A stretch of 64,000 nucleotides of DNA from Paenibacillus sp. GSMTC-2017 (GTDB taxonomy: Bacteria > Bacillota > Bacilli > Paenibacillales > Paenibacillaceae): NCBI RefSeq assembly GCF_016019935.1, contig NZ_JAECMT010000003.1, positions 726,208 through 790,207 of the forward strand, in the 5' to 3' direction. Within the stretch, counting starts at the first letter, position 1. Each line of letters opens with the position of its first letter. Of this stretch, positions 42,671 through 51,223 are shown piece after piece. Made by a program: the position numbers and the translations under genes. A model generated the notes under the pieces. It ran no database searches. It was given only the letters and a program-made list of their open reading frames with translations, and was not told the DNA's origin.

Positions 42671-43453
42671 GTGGACCTTAAGGGCAGAACTGCGTTAGTA
42701 ACAGGAAGCGCTAAAGGACTTGGCAAACGAACTGCGTTGCAACTTGCGGAACAAGGTTGCAACGTCATTATTAATTATTTGGAAAGTGAACAAGAAGCTC
42801 ATCAGGTGAAGGCAACGATTGAAGAACTTGGTGTTAAAGCGATAACTGTTCAGGCAGATATTACCTCCATTGAAGGCGCTCATAAACTAGCCGACGAAGC
42901 AGAACGATGGGCGGGCGGCGTAGATATTCTCGTTAATAACGCAGGCCCATTCGTTCGAAAGAGGCGTTTGTTCAGCGAATATGATGAAGAGACGATCATT
43001 AAGCTGCTACATGGTAATTTACTTAGCGTCATGCTGCTGGATCACAGGCTGTTACCTGGAATGCGTGAACGTAGATGGGGACGAATTATTCACTTCGGCT
43101 TCGGACACGCGAACGAAGCTAGAGCATGGCCTCATCGTGCCGTATATGCCGCTGCTAAGACTGGACTCGTATCGTTTACAAAGTCTTTGGCAGTAGAGGA
43201 AGCGCCATTCGGCATTACTGTGAATTTAATTGGTCCTGGCGATATTAGAGGTATTAACAAGGAACGATCTATTGATGAAGTAGAAGCGGATTATGATGCA
43301 GAGACGCCGATGGGACGACCGGGTGTAGGGGAAGATGTAGCAAGAGTGATCTTGTTCCTCTGTGAAAATAAGTCTAACTTCTTAACGGGCAATGTCATTG
43401 ATGTAACAGGTGGCTTCGATCCGATCAGAGCGAACATTAAAGGCATGTTCTAA
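42671..43453 (+). CDS. SDR family oxidoreductase, catalytic Ser apparently replaced
   Basis: 260 residues with a Rossmann fold: TGSAKGLGKRTA (NAD(P) binding), NNAG, and YAAAK (catalytic Tyr/Lys). The position about 13 residues before the Tyr, normally Ser, reads FGFGHAN, so the usual catalytic Ser is missing or moved. It may act on an unusual substrate or be non-enzymatic. GTG start after GAGAAGGTGG. Confidence 0.88.
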   Translation: MDLKGRTALVTGSAKGLGKRTALQLAEQGCNVIINYLESEQEAHQVKATIEELGVKAITVQADITSIEGAHKLADEAERWAGGVDILVNNAGPFVRKRRLFSEYDEETIIKLLHGNLLSVMLLDHRLLPGMRERRWGRIIHFGFGHANEARAWPHRAVYAAAKTGLVSFTKSLAVEEAPFGITVNLIGPGDIRGINKERSIDEVEADYDAETPMGRPGVGEDVARVILFLCENKSNFLTGNVIDVTGGFDPIRANIKGMF

Positions 43454-43458
43454 TAGTG

Positions 43459-43534
43459 CTAACACAAAAAAAGAGTCTTATCCGGGGAGGTGAAGCATTG
43501 CTTCACCTTAAGGATAAGACTCTTTATGTGTTAG
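43459..43534. terminator. Large nested bidirectional hairpin
   Basis: Outer arms CTAACACA...AAAGAGTCTTATCC and GGATAAGACTCTTT...TGTGTTAG enclose a second hairpin AGGTGAAGC / GCTTCACCT (43488-43508). It separates the convergent SDR and NifU-like genes and includes the latter's stop codon. Confidence 0.88.
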
Positions 43535-43776
43535 AATACTTGAACGACTTCGATTACGCCATCTACCTCTTCAAGCAACGCACGCTCAATACCAGCCTTT
43601 AGCGTGATCGTGGAGCTTGGGCAGCTTCCGCATGCACCCACTAGACGAAGCTTAACGATGCCTTCTTCAACATCCACTAATTCAACGTCGCCGCCGTCCC
43701 GCTGCAGGAATGGACGAAGCTTATCAAGAACGTCCAAAACTTCATCATACATTGTATCTTGTACCTGTTCACTCAT
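43531..43776 (-). CDS. yutI: NifU C-terminal (Nfu-like) Fe-S scaffold protein
   Basis: 81 residues, the whole protein being one Nfu domain with the CGSC pair (C49, C52). It carries or delivers Fe-S clusters in the cytoplasm. The ATG at 43776 has AAAGGAG 9 nt upstream. Divergent from yuzB, the usual Bacillales arrangement. Confidence 0.93.
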   Translation of the reverse strand: MSEQVQDTMYDEVLDVLDKLRPFLQRDGGDVELVDVEEGIVKLRLVGACGSCPSSTITLKAGIERALLEEVDGVIEVVQVF

Positions 43777-43868
43777 TGCAATCAACTCCTTTCTACCCTA
43801 TTATAGTACAAAGTGAAGCAATTGAAAATGGATCGTAATCCGCAATTATAAAAAGTAAGGTGATTCCT

Positions 43869-44141
43869 ATGTTCAAACCAATGATAGAATTTTGCGCAAG
43901 CAATATGCATCATGGCACCGATGAGATTATGGATCGAATGGAACAAGATGATTCCTTTGAAGTAATCGAATACGGTTGTTTAGGCAATTGCGGCGAATGT
44001 TACTTAAAGCCGTTTGCATTAGTAGATGGAACAATCGTTGCTGCCGATTCAGTAACAGAGTTGTATGACCGTATTATTGCAGCCATCAAACAACAAGAAG
44101 CAGATAAAGATGCGCTTGATAAATTAATTGATGATCTGTAA
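43869..44141 (+). CDS. yuzB: YuzB family (DUF1450) protein
   Basis: 90 residues. FCASNMHHGTDEIMDRME and EYGCLGNCGECYLKPFALVDG are the DUF1450 signature; four conserved Cys suggest Fe-S or zinc binding. Function unknown. The ATG at 43869 has AAGGTG 6 nt upstream. Convergent with the yutJ-type gene. Confidence 0.92.
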   Translation: MFKPMIEFCASNMHHGTDEIMDRMEQDDSFEVIEYGCLGNCGECYLKPFALVDGTIVAADSVTELYDRIIAAIKQQEADKDALDKLIDDL

Positions 44142-44147
44142 ATACGA

Positions 44148-45215
44148 TTAACCCGAATGCCTCTTCGAACGCCACAAGATACCACTTTTTACTAGACGGG
44201 GCACTTTTCCTAAAATTGGAGTGCCTCCCATTATGCCGAATCCGCTTTTTTTGCCAAGCGAGCCAAGAACACCCTTAAGCTTAATCGTGCCAAGTCTAGG
44301 AGTCTTACCTTGCCAGATTGCATGAAGGACTTCAGCAATTTGTTTGCCCTGTGCTCCGGCAGCTTGCCCACTTGGTGATAGTGATAGTGCAGCACAATCC
44401 CCAACAACGAATATGTTCGTATAATCTGGAAGCTGATGATAGCCATTAATGATTAGTCGTCCCTGTGAGTCTTTAGGGAGATCGATCCGTTGAACAAGCT
44501 CAACAGGCTGTATACCAGCAGTCCATACCGTTACGTCCGTATGGAAGGAGCTTGAAGTAGCGGAATTGTACAGTATCCCTTGCTCCAAGCGTGTAAGGGA
44601 TACACCACCCCACATTTCTACCTCATGTTCTGTAAACCATTCAGCGACGTAATCTTGAAGTCTGCCAGGGAAGGATGAAAGCACTTTAGGTCCTCTATCT
44701 ATAATACGAATATTAAGATCAGGACGACTTTCACGAAGTTCAGATGCAACCTCAACTCCGCTTAATCCTCCACCAACAATAGAAATTTGCCCATAAGGCT
44801 TAACGTCATTTAGAAGGGCGTATGTTTTTCTTGCAGCAGAAAACGTTTGTATACTTGTTGAATATAGTTCTGCGCCTTCAATACCATGATACTTATCCGT
44901 ACATCCAAGACCAATAACTAACCAGTCATAAGATATAGGATCTTGATCTTCAAGCATAACGAGCTGCCGTTCTTTATCAATTTCTGTTATTTCGCCATAA
45001 GTCAGTTTTACGCGAGGATCAGAAGGGAATTTCACCCTTAAATCGAGATCCGATACTGTTCCAGCAGCAAGAGCATAATACTCCGTTTTTAAGCCTTGGA
45101 AAGGCATTCGATCAATCAGTTCAATCGCAATGTCACTCGGCAGTTGTTTTTCTAACAGTTCGTTAATAATAGCAGCTCCACCGTAGCCGCCTCCTAAAAT
45201 GACTAATTTTCTCAT
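44148..45215 (-). CDS. yutJ: NDH-2-type FAD-dependent NADH dehydrogenase (YutJ-like)
   Basis: 355 residues: FAD motif GGGYGGAAI at residue 8, a second dinucleotide motif VGGGLSGVEVASEL (about 150) for NAD(P)H, and VWTAGIQP plus FVVGDCAAL near the C-terminus. Membrane-associated respiratory dehydrogenase feeding the quinone pool, by family. The neighbourhood (yutI, yuzB) matches Bacillus. Confidence 0.9.
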   Translation of the reverse strand: MRKLVILGGGYGGAAIINELLEKQLPSDIAIELIDRMPFQGLKTEYYALAAGTVSDLDLRVKFPSDPRVKLTYGEITEIDKERQLVMLEDQDPISYDWLVIGLGCTDKYHGIEGAELYSTSIQTFSAARKTYALLNDVKPYGQISIVGGGLSGVEVASELRESRPDLNIRIIDRGPKVLSSFPGRLQDYVAEWFTEHEVEMWGGVSLTRLEQGILYNSATSSSFHTDVTVWTAGIQPVELVQRIDLPKDSQGRLIINGYHQLPDYTNIFVVGDCAALSLSPSGQAAGAQGKQIAEVLHAIWQGKTPRLGTIKLKGVLGSLGKKSGFGIMGGTPILGKVPRLVKSGILWRSKRHSG

Positions 45216-45278
45216 TGGTTTCCCAGCTCCACGTTTCGTGATGTTGGTAGTAGGTTGTGCCTACAACCGCTTGTTTAA

Positions 45279-46382
45279 TCATTCATAAATTTTGATTTCG
45301 TTGTAGAAAGTGTCCCGTTCAACAGGTATTCTTCCTGCACCTTTAATGAGCCAGATCAGATCTTCACGAGTAATACCTTCTGGTGTAAGTGCTCCGGCAG
45401 CATGGCTTATTTTTTCTTTGACGATTGTTCCATGTGCATCAGATGCACCCATAGTTAAAGCAACTTGAGTTAGCTGTACGCCGATGTTAATAAAATAAGC
45501 TTTAATATGCTGGAAGTTATCAAGCATTAGTCGACTTATCGCAATCGTCTTCAGATCCTCAAACGCTGAGTTGCGGCGTCTGATACCTGCCTTTGGATTT
45601 ATCGGCTGCATGGAGAGTGGAATGAAGACTAAGAAACCATTTGTTTCGTCTTGAAGTTCACGAATATGCATCAAATGGCGAATCCGATCTTCTTTCGTTT
45701 CAATTGAACCGTACAACATCGTTGTATGTGTTCGTAATCCTAGTTCATGAGCTGTCCGATGAACGTCAAGATATTGGGAAACATCCGCTTTAGTGACGCG
45801 CATCTTTTTGCGATAATGATCCGACAAAATTTCTGCACCGCCACCAGTAAGTGACTGTAACCCAGCTTTCATAAGCTCCTGAAGCACTTCTTTATAAGTA
45901 AGCCCACTAATACGGGAGAAAAAATCAATTTCTGCTGCCGTATAAGCTTTAAGCGTTACGTCTGGATAGTGTGCCTTCAGCGCTTTCAGTGAATCTACAT
46001 AATATTGGAACGGAACATGTGCATTATGTCCGCCAACAATATGGAACTCACGTACACCTGGGTGGAAGTGCTGTTCAACGTACTGAATCATTTGTTCGCC
46101 AGTTAGCGTGTATGATCCAGGTTCTCCTTCGTCTTTACGGAAGTTACAGAAAGCACAATGGGCTTCGCAAACGTTTGTGAAGTATAGGCTCATATTTTCG
46201 ATAAAATAAACCTTTTTACCGTTTTTACGCATATTGACTTCGTTCGCCAGCTGACCAATCGTTAGCAGGTCATCCGACTCATATAAGAAAACACCGTCTT
46301 CCAAAGTCAAACGCTGTCCATGACGCACTTTTTCGATAATATGTTGCATATGGTTTTCCTTAGTCGGAATTACAACGTTCAT
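45279..46382 (-). CDS. mqnE: Aminofutalosine synthase MqnE (radical SAM)
   Basis: 367 residues: radical SAM cysteines C72-x3-C76-x2-C79, then GGHNAHVPF, SLTGGGAEIL and the C-terminal GASDAHGTIVKEKISHAAG typical of MqnE. It joins 3-[(1-carboxyvinyl)oxy]benzoate to SAM-derived adenosine in the futalosine route to menaquinone. AAGGAGG 7 nt before the ATG. Other mqn genes are not in this window. Unlike B. subtilis (Men pathway), this organism probably makes menaquinone through futalosine. Confidence 0.93.
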   Translation of the reverse strand: MNVVIPTKENHMQHIIEKVRHGQRLTLEDGVFLYESDDLLTIGQLANEVNMRKNGKKVYFIENMSLYFTNVCEAHCAFCNFRKDEGEPGSYTLTGEQMIQYVEQHFHPGVREFHIVGGHNAHVPFQYYVDSLKALKAHYPDVTLKAYTAAEIDFFSRISGLTYKEVLQELMKAGLQSLTGGGAEILSDHYRKKMRVTKADVSQYLDVHRTAHELGLRTHTTMLYGSIETKEDRIRHLMHIRELQDETNGFLVFIPLSMQPINPKAGIRRRNSAFEDLKTIAISRLMLDNFQHIKAYFINIGVQLTQVALTMGASDAHGTIVKEKISHAAGALTPEGITREDLIWLIKGAGRIPVERDTFYNEIKIYE

Positions 46383-46566
46383 GGGAAAGCCTCCTTCATA
46401 TCTTTATGGTACGTTACAGGATAGTTTGTGAAAAAAATAACAAGCAATCACAATTAATAAGCTCTAACTATTATAAACCTCACACGTAACTCGGGCAACA
46501 AGAAAGTCATTCAAGTTAAGAGAAACAATACAATTGTGATGGAATAAAGCAACTTGCCCATTAAGC

Positions 46567-46595
46567 TTGAGGAAGTAATCAAGGTGGAGTATACT
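46567..46595 (+). promoter_or_regulatory. Promoter of the A-type Fe-S carrier gene
   Basis: TTGAGG (46567-46572), 17-bp spacer, TATACT (46590-46595), about 45 nt before the start codon. Confidence 0.65.
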
Positions 46596-46641
46596 ATGGA
46601 TAAGTAAGTGAACGATAGAGTATTGGATGGAGGGATGTAAA

Positions 46642-47004
46642 TTGATCACGATTAGTGAGTTAGCATCTGAAAAAATAAAAGAAATGTTGGAGCAAGAAGC
46701 ATCGCCTGATTTATTTCTACGCGTTGGTGTCAAAGAAGGCGGCTGCACTGGTTTTTCTTACGGCATGGGTTTCGATGATGAGCAGAACGAAGGCGATCAA
46801 ACGATAAGTCAAGAAGGTCTAAAGATCGTTGTCGATGGCGACAGCGTTAAATATTTGCACGGTCTAGTTATCGATTATAAGGAATCCGCTATGGGCGGAG
46901 GCTTCACAATCGAAAACCCTAATGCAAGCGCAACGTGCGGCTGCGGATCTTCGTTCCGTACAGCATCTGATGCAGGTAAACCTGCTGCTGAAGGCGAGTG
47001 CTAA
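46642..47004 (+). CDS. A-type Fe-S cluster carrier (HesB/IscA/ErpA family)
   Basis: 120 residues with the three conserved Cys (C35 in GGCTGFSY, C99 and C101 in CGCGSS). Carries Fe-S clusters to target proteins. The TTG at 46642 has GGAGGGA 6 nt upstream; the ATG five codons earlier overlaps this site. The last 13 residues (ASDAGKPAAEGEC) extend past the usual end. Confidence 0.93.
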   Translation: MITISELASEKIKEMLEQEASPDLFLRVGVKEGGCTGFSYGMGFDDEQNEGDQTISQEGLKIVVDGDSVKYLHGLVIDYKESAMGGGFTIENPNASATCGCGSSFRTASDAGKPAAEGEC

Positions 47005-47020
47005 TATAACTGAGCAAGTC

Positions 47021-47048
47021 CCTACACATAATACGTGTAGGTTTTTTT
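47021..47048 (+). terminator. Terminator of the Fe-S carrier gene
   Basis: CCTACAC / GTGTAGG with 7-nt loop, then TTTTTTT. Confidence 0.85.
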
Positions 47049-47095
47049 ATTAAAGAGCAGCTTGATTAGTCACAATCGAAGGAGTATGAGAAGCG

Positions 47096-47398
47096 ATGAG
47101 AGAATGTATTTTTCACTTTAAGGTCATTAGAGGAAATAAGACAGAGACGCTGCGTGCATTAATTATGCTAGACAGTAATAAAACGCCTACAATTACTGAT
47201 TTTATAGAAGCATTCGAGCAACTTGGTTATCATGTTAGATTAGAGAATGAGCATGAGCTTATTTTTGCACCTAAAGGCGGGAAAGAGGACTATAAACTTG
47301 ATGTAACCCGTATTGAAATAAAGGGTGAAACGGACGAGCAGTCGCAACATGATGGTGAGCTTAAAGCACTTGTTGAACATTTGGTACGTCGTAATTAG
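47096..47398 (+). CDS. Small hypothetical protein, 100 residues
   Basis: Not recognised. Soluble, with predicted alternating strands and helices (MRECIFHFKVIRGNKTETLRALIML, then FIEAFEQLGYHVRLENEHELIFAPKGG), acidic C-terminal part. AAGGAG about 11 nt upstream of the ATG and a terminator after the stop support it. Confidence 0.7.
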   Translation: MRECIFHFKVIRGNKTETLRALIMLDSNKTPTITDFIEAFEQLGYHVRLENEHELIFAPKGGKEDYKLDVTRIEIKGETDEQSQHDGELKALVEHLVRRN

Positions 47399-47446
47399 TG
47401 AGGTTATTTCGTAATTAAACTAACGCTTATTTTTCTTAATGAAAAG

Positions 47447-47479
47447 AAACAGCCAATGCATAATTTGGCTGTTTTTTTT
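47447..47479 (+). terminator. Terminator of the 100-residue gene
   Basis: AAACAGCCAA / TTGGCTGTTT, 8-nt loop, then a T-run. Confidence 0.9.
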
Positions 47480-47760
47480 GTGAAATAGTTAGTCTGATTA
47501 ATCATTTAGAAGTAAGTGATTGATGTTCCTGATGAAAACATTTATATACAAATGAGTAAAAATTATCTATTCTATTCTAGAGTCTCAAACTATATGAACT
47601 CAAATTGTTTAAAGAGAGGAATGTTGCGAATTGATTACTAGTTATAAAAGTGAAAGGGAGGTAGATGATAACTTATATTTAAAGAAGTTTCAAAATGTAA
47701 GCGCTACAATGGCCTGTCTACTCGTCTCGAAATTATATGTTTAATAAGGGGTGTTGGTGA
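47480..47760. other. Intergenic region before doxX
   Basis: No gene found. There are several very short frames with good ribosome binding sites (for example ATG ATA ACT TAT ATT stop near 47665, and a seven-codon frame whose TGA overlaps the doxX ATG), and a cre-like TGTAAGCGCTACA (47697-47709) that is one base too short. No clear sigma-A promoter. Confidence 0.5.
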
Positions 47761-48303
47761 ATGGTAAAGTTTTGGAATGAATCAGTATGGTCAGCATGGC
47801 TGGTTACACTAGTAAGAATTGTATTAGGATATGAATGGTTAACTGCAGGCTGGGGCAAGTTGAATGGAGACAAACCATTTGATGCTACTGGTTTTATAAC
47901 AAATGCACTTTCAAATCCGGTTACGGATAGAGCTACAGGTGATCTCGTTTATCCAACGTATATATCATTTCTAGAGAATATAGCACTTCCAAACGTTAAA
48001 GTAATTAATATATTAGTTCCTTGGGGAGAGTTTCTTGTTGGTCTAGGTTTAATCTTGGGAGCGCTAACATTGACGGCAGCATTTTTCGGAATATTTCTAA
48101 ATTTTCTCTTTATGTTTTCCGGGTCAGTAAGTGTAAATCCATGGTTATTACTTCTTGGTTTTCTAGTATTCCTGGCAGGCAGCAATACTGGACGTTTTGG
48201 AGCGGATCGTTATTTACTTCCTTGGTGTAAGAGCTATTTCACTAAGTTGTTTGGTGGGCAGAGTAAGTCGAGTGGGATAAGTGCAAATAACGGGAGTGCG
48301 TAA
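47761..48303 (+). CDS. DoxX family membrane protein
   Basis: 180 residues, four transmembrane helices; VRIVLGYEWLTAGWGKL (17-33) and VPWGEFLVGLGLILGALTLTAAFFG are the DoxX pattern, ending with a Ser/Asn-rich tail. Members are thought to be quinone-linked membrane proteins, role unclear. AAGGGG 9 nt before the ATG. Monocistronic. Confidence 0.9.
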   Translation: MVKFWNESVWSAWLVTLVRIVLGYEWLTAGWGKLNGDKPFDATGFITNALSNPVTDRATGDLVYPTYISFLENIALPNVKVINILVPWGEFLVGLGLILGALTLTAAFFGIFLNFLFMFSGSVSVNPWLLLLGFLVFLAGSNTGRFGADRYLLPWCKSYFTKLFGGQSKSSGISANNGSA

Positions 48304-48334
48304 CGGTATTGAATTCTTTTAGTGCGTTTGAACG

Positions 48335-48362
48335 GCCTTCGCATATTTGCGGAGGCTTTTTT
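48335..48362 (+). terminator. Terminator of doxX
   Basis: GCCTTCGCA / TGCGGAGGC (G-T pair), TATT loop, six T. Confidence 0.85.
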
Positions 48363-48474
48363 GTTCATATTTTACGCTAAGTTCGACTCTAATTACAGTA
48401 TTTGTTTATAATATGAAGGAAACCATATCATCATTTTCGTAGAGAAGTTGAACTTTTAGGGGGAGTCACACATC

Positions 48475-49227
48475 ATGTATCGCATATTCATCATTGAGGA
48501 TGACATAAAAATTGCAACAATATTAAAAAATAAGATGGAGCAATACGGGTATATTTCACAAGCGGCTACTCAGTTCCAAGAGTTGATGCCTGAAATCGAA
48601 GCTTTTGATCCACAGTTAGTATTGCTTGATATTAATCTACCTTATTTCGATGGCTATTATTGGTGTAGACAGATTAGAACACGTTCCAGCGTTCCTATTA
48701 TTTTTATTTCTGCGCGTTCTGGTGAGATGGATCAAGTAATGGCTATCGAAAATGGCGGAGACGATTATATAACGAAACCTATTCAGCTTGAACTGTTAAT
48801 GGCAAAAGTACGAGGCAGCTTACGTAGATCGTATGGGGAGTATGCTCCGGCGATAAGCGCTACTGATTTTCCGGATGGAGCGGGTAACGAGAATCGTCAA
48901 GATTCTTCTGAACTTGCTGTGCAAGGTCTAAGGCTATATATGAGCCGCAACGAACTGGAATGGGACAAGCGGCGTGTAGAGTTAACGAAAAATGAAGGGT
49001 TGTTAGCTGAATGTTTACTTCGTAAACCAGGGCAAATTATTTCCCGTGAGCAACTATTAGAAGCTTTATGGGACGATGTGCAGTTTGTTGACGACAATAC
49101 GTTAACGGTTAATGTGACAAGACTGCGCAAGAAGCTGGAGGAACTGGGTCTTCCCAAAATTATTGAGACGATTCGAGGACAAGGATATAAGCTTTCAACG
49201 TACCCGCTTGGCGAAGGTGAGGATTAA
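48475..49227 (+). CDS. OmpR-family response regulator (BceR type)
   Basis: 250 residues. Receiver with acidic pocket E8-D9-D10, phosphoacceptor D52 (LLDINLP) and ITKPIQ; a winged-helix domain (about 150-245, LTKNEGLLAECLLRKPGQIISREQLLEALW) binds DNA. The linker (about 122-145) is unusually long. GGGGGAG precedes the ATG. Part of a BceRSAB-type module: it should activate the neighbouring ABC genes when the kinase senses an antimicrobial peptide. Confidence 0.93.
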   Translation: MYRIFIIEDDIKIATILKNKMEQYGYISQAATQFQELMPEIEAFDPQLVLLDINLPYFDGYYWCRQIRTRSSVPIIFISARSGEMDQVMAIENGGDDYITKPIQLELLMAKVRGSLRRSYGEYAPAISATDFPDGAGNENRQDSSELAVQGLRLYMSRNELEWDKRRVELTKNEGLLAECLLRKPGQIISREQLLEALWDDVQFVDDNTLTVNVTRLRKKLEELGLPKIIETIRGQGYKLSTYPLGEGED

Positions 49228-50312
49228 TGAGTAGAAGCGAACTAGGAATATCGATCGTTTTGTTTATAAAGGATCGTCTTTTATATATGTTGAGCATAGT
49301 TGTCATTATCGGGTTGGGATGCTCTGTCTATTTTTTGGAGCAAAAACGTTATCCGGGCTTAATCGAATCAGGAACAATCATTTATTTTGTAATATTGGCT
49401 TTGTCTGTACTTGGTGTATGGCTTGTTCTTGATTATGTCAGGCAACGTTATTATTTTAAACAAGTGATTGAGGCTCTCAGACGATCCGATGAATTAAATA
49501 GTGCAACAATCGTCCATTCAATCGTGACCGAAGAACAGAAGTTAGTGTCTAGCTTACTTCAAGAACAACATCGGGCTTATTTGAATGAGCTTAACAAATA
49601 CCGACGGCAGCAGGAGTTACATAATCACTTTGTTCTTCAATGGGTGCATCATATGAAAACGCCAGTATCAGTTGTTGATCTATTGATGCAAGAGGCTGTT
49701 CATCAGCAACCTACCACAGAACATGTAGTTAAATCATTAATAGATAGTGTACAAGAAGAAACGGAGCGAATGACGCGCGGCTTAGATATGATGTTATATA
49801 CGGCAAGGCTAGATAAATTTGAGCTAGATCTTCATGTACGCAGAATAGCACTGCATGAGAAGATACGTGGGGCAATTAATGAGAATAAACGGCTATGTAT
49901 AAAAAATGCTATCTTCCCTCGAATAGAAGGGGAGGCATGGATGGAAACAGATGAGAAGTGGATTTTGTTTGTTATTAACCAGCTTATTGGCAACGCGATT
50001 AAATATAGCAAAGGAAAACAAGGTTCAAAACTATTATTAATTCGCCTTACAACGCAGGGAGAGGGTATTGGCAAGCTTGAAGTAATTGACCAAGGTATTG
50101 GTATCGCTTCCCATGATCTATCTCGTATATTTGATCCGTTCTTTACTGGTGAAAATGGGAGAACGACTGGTGAATCAACAGGTATGGGACTTTATTTGGC
50201 AAAACAAGTTTGTTCTCGTCTAGGGCATAGACTTACCGTTTCATCAGAGCTCGGTACAGGAACAACGTTTACGATTCATTTCGAGCCGAGTGGAATACAT
50301 GTAATGGATTAG
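49227..50312 (+). CDS. Intramembrane-sensing histidine kinase (BceS type)
   Basis: 361 residues: two transmembrane helices (about 17-36 and 49-69) with a short external loop, H141 in WVHHMKTPVS (the Bce H-box pattern) and an ATPase domain with NQLIGNAIKYS, DQGIGI and GMGLYLAKQV. Having almost no extracytoplasmic domain, such kinases are driven by the BceAB transporter itself. The ATG overlaps the stop of the regulator gene by one base. Confidence 0.94.
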   Translation: MSRSELGISIVLFIKDRLLYMLSIVVIIGLGCSVYFLEQKRYPGLIESGTIIYFVILALSVLGVWLVLDYVRQRYYFKQVIEALRRSDELNSATIVHSIVTEEQKLVSSLLQEQHRAYLNELNKYRRQQELHNHFVLQWVHHMKTPVSVVDLLMQEAVHQQPTTEHVVKSLIDSVQEETERMTRGLDMMLYTARLDKFELDLHVRRIALHEKIRGAINENKRLCIKNAIFPRIEGEAWMETDEKWILFVINQLIGNAIKYSKGKQGSKLLLIRLTTQGEGIGKLEVIDQGIGIASHDLSRIFDPFFTGENGRTTGESTGMGLYLAKQVCSRLGHRLTVSSELGTGTTFTIHFEPSGIHVMD

Positions 50313-50446
50313 TCCTTATCAGGTGACAATAATGTAAGGTTCTCATTTATGGATTGAAAGGGAAATCGATGGGTCGTTTTTCTCCTCAGGTATATACTCG
50401 GTACATAGAGCAAAACACAATAAAAATTCCGAGGGGGATTACGAAT

Positions 50447-51223
50447 ATGAGCGTACTTAGTGCACAGGGAATTGGCAAAGTATATAGCAGTAAAGGTAAT
50501 GTCGTATATAAAGCATTAGAAGATATAGATTTGCAGGTGGAGGCTGGCGAGTTTGTTGGGGTTATGGGGCCATCAGGTAGTGGGAAGACCACACTTCTAA
50601 ACTTATTATCGACGATTGATCGTCCAACTTCGGGACGAATAGAGATTAACGGTATTGATCCGACGAAGCTGACTGATAACAAGCTCGCATTGTTTCGTCG
50701 ACGTGAATTAGGATTCGTCTTTCAGGACTTTAATTTGCTCGATACGTTATCCATTAAGGAGAACATTATCCTTCCGCTCGTGATGGAGGGAATGGCTCCC
50801 AAAATTATTGAGCAAAAACTAAAGCCGATTGTCGACCTGCTTTCAATCGAAGGTATTTTGGGGAAAAGAACGTATGAAGTATCGGGAGGACAGAAGCAAC
50901 GCGCCGCAATTGCTCGTGCAATTATCCATCAGCCGTCACTTGTACTAGCGGATGAGCTTACAGGGAATTTGGATTCCAAATCTGCCAAAGACGTAATGGA
51001 CTCGCTTAAAGAGATGAATGAACGTCTCAAAGCTACAGTACTAATGGTAACTCATGATCCGTTCTCTGCAAGCTATTGTCAGCGAATCGTGTTCATTAAA
51101 GATGGCAGGTTCTTCTCAGAAATTCGCCGCGGTTCTAATCGCCAGGCTTTCTTCCAGCAAATTTTGGATGCATTAAGCGTGTTGGGAGGCAATTTCGATG
51201 ACGTTCCGTTCGCTCGCACTTAG
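50447..51223 (+). CDS. BceA-type ABC transporter ATP-binding protein
   Basis: 258 residues: Walker A GPSGSGKTT, Q-loop FVFQDFNLLDTLS, signature VSGGQKQR and LADELTGNLDS, characteristic of the MacB/Bce group. GAGGGGG 9 nt upstream decides for the ATG at 50447; the 31 codons of open frame before it are unlikely to be translated. Forms a complex with the permease encoded next; role in bacitracin- or lantibiotic-type resistance inferred from the family. Confidence 0.94.
   Translation: MSVLSAQGIGKVYSSKGNVVYKALEDIDLQVEAGEFVGVMGPSGSGKTTLLNLLSTIDRPTSGRIEINGIDPTKLTDNKLALFRRRELGFVFQDFNLLDTLSIKENIILPLVMEGMAPKIIEQKLKPIVDLLSIEGILGKRTYEVSGGQKQRAAIARAIIHQPSLVLADELTGNLDSKSAKDVMDSLKEMNERLKATVLMVTHDPFSASYCQRIVFIKDGRFFSEIRRGSNRQAFFQQILDALSVLGGNFDDVPFART

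Noticed and set aside
47697..47709. cre-like palindrome TGTAAGCGCTACA before doxX
   Set aside because: One base shorter than the cre consensus, so the half-sites are out of register; no supporting context.
50354..50446. N-terminal extension of the Bce-type ATPase
   Set aside because: No ribosome binding site at the first codon and no family counterpart; GAGGGGG supports the ATG at 50447.
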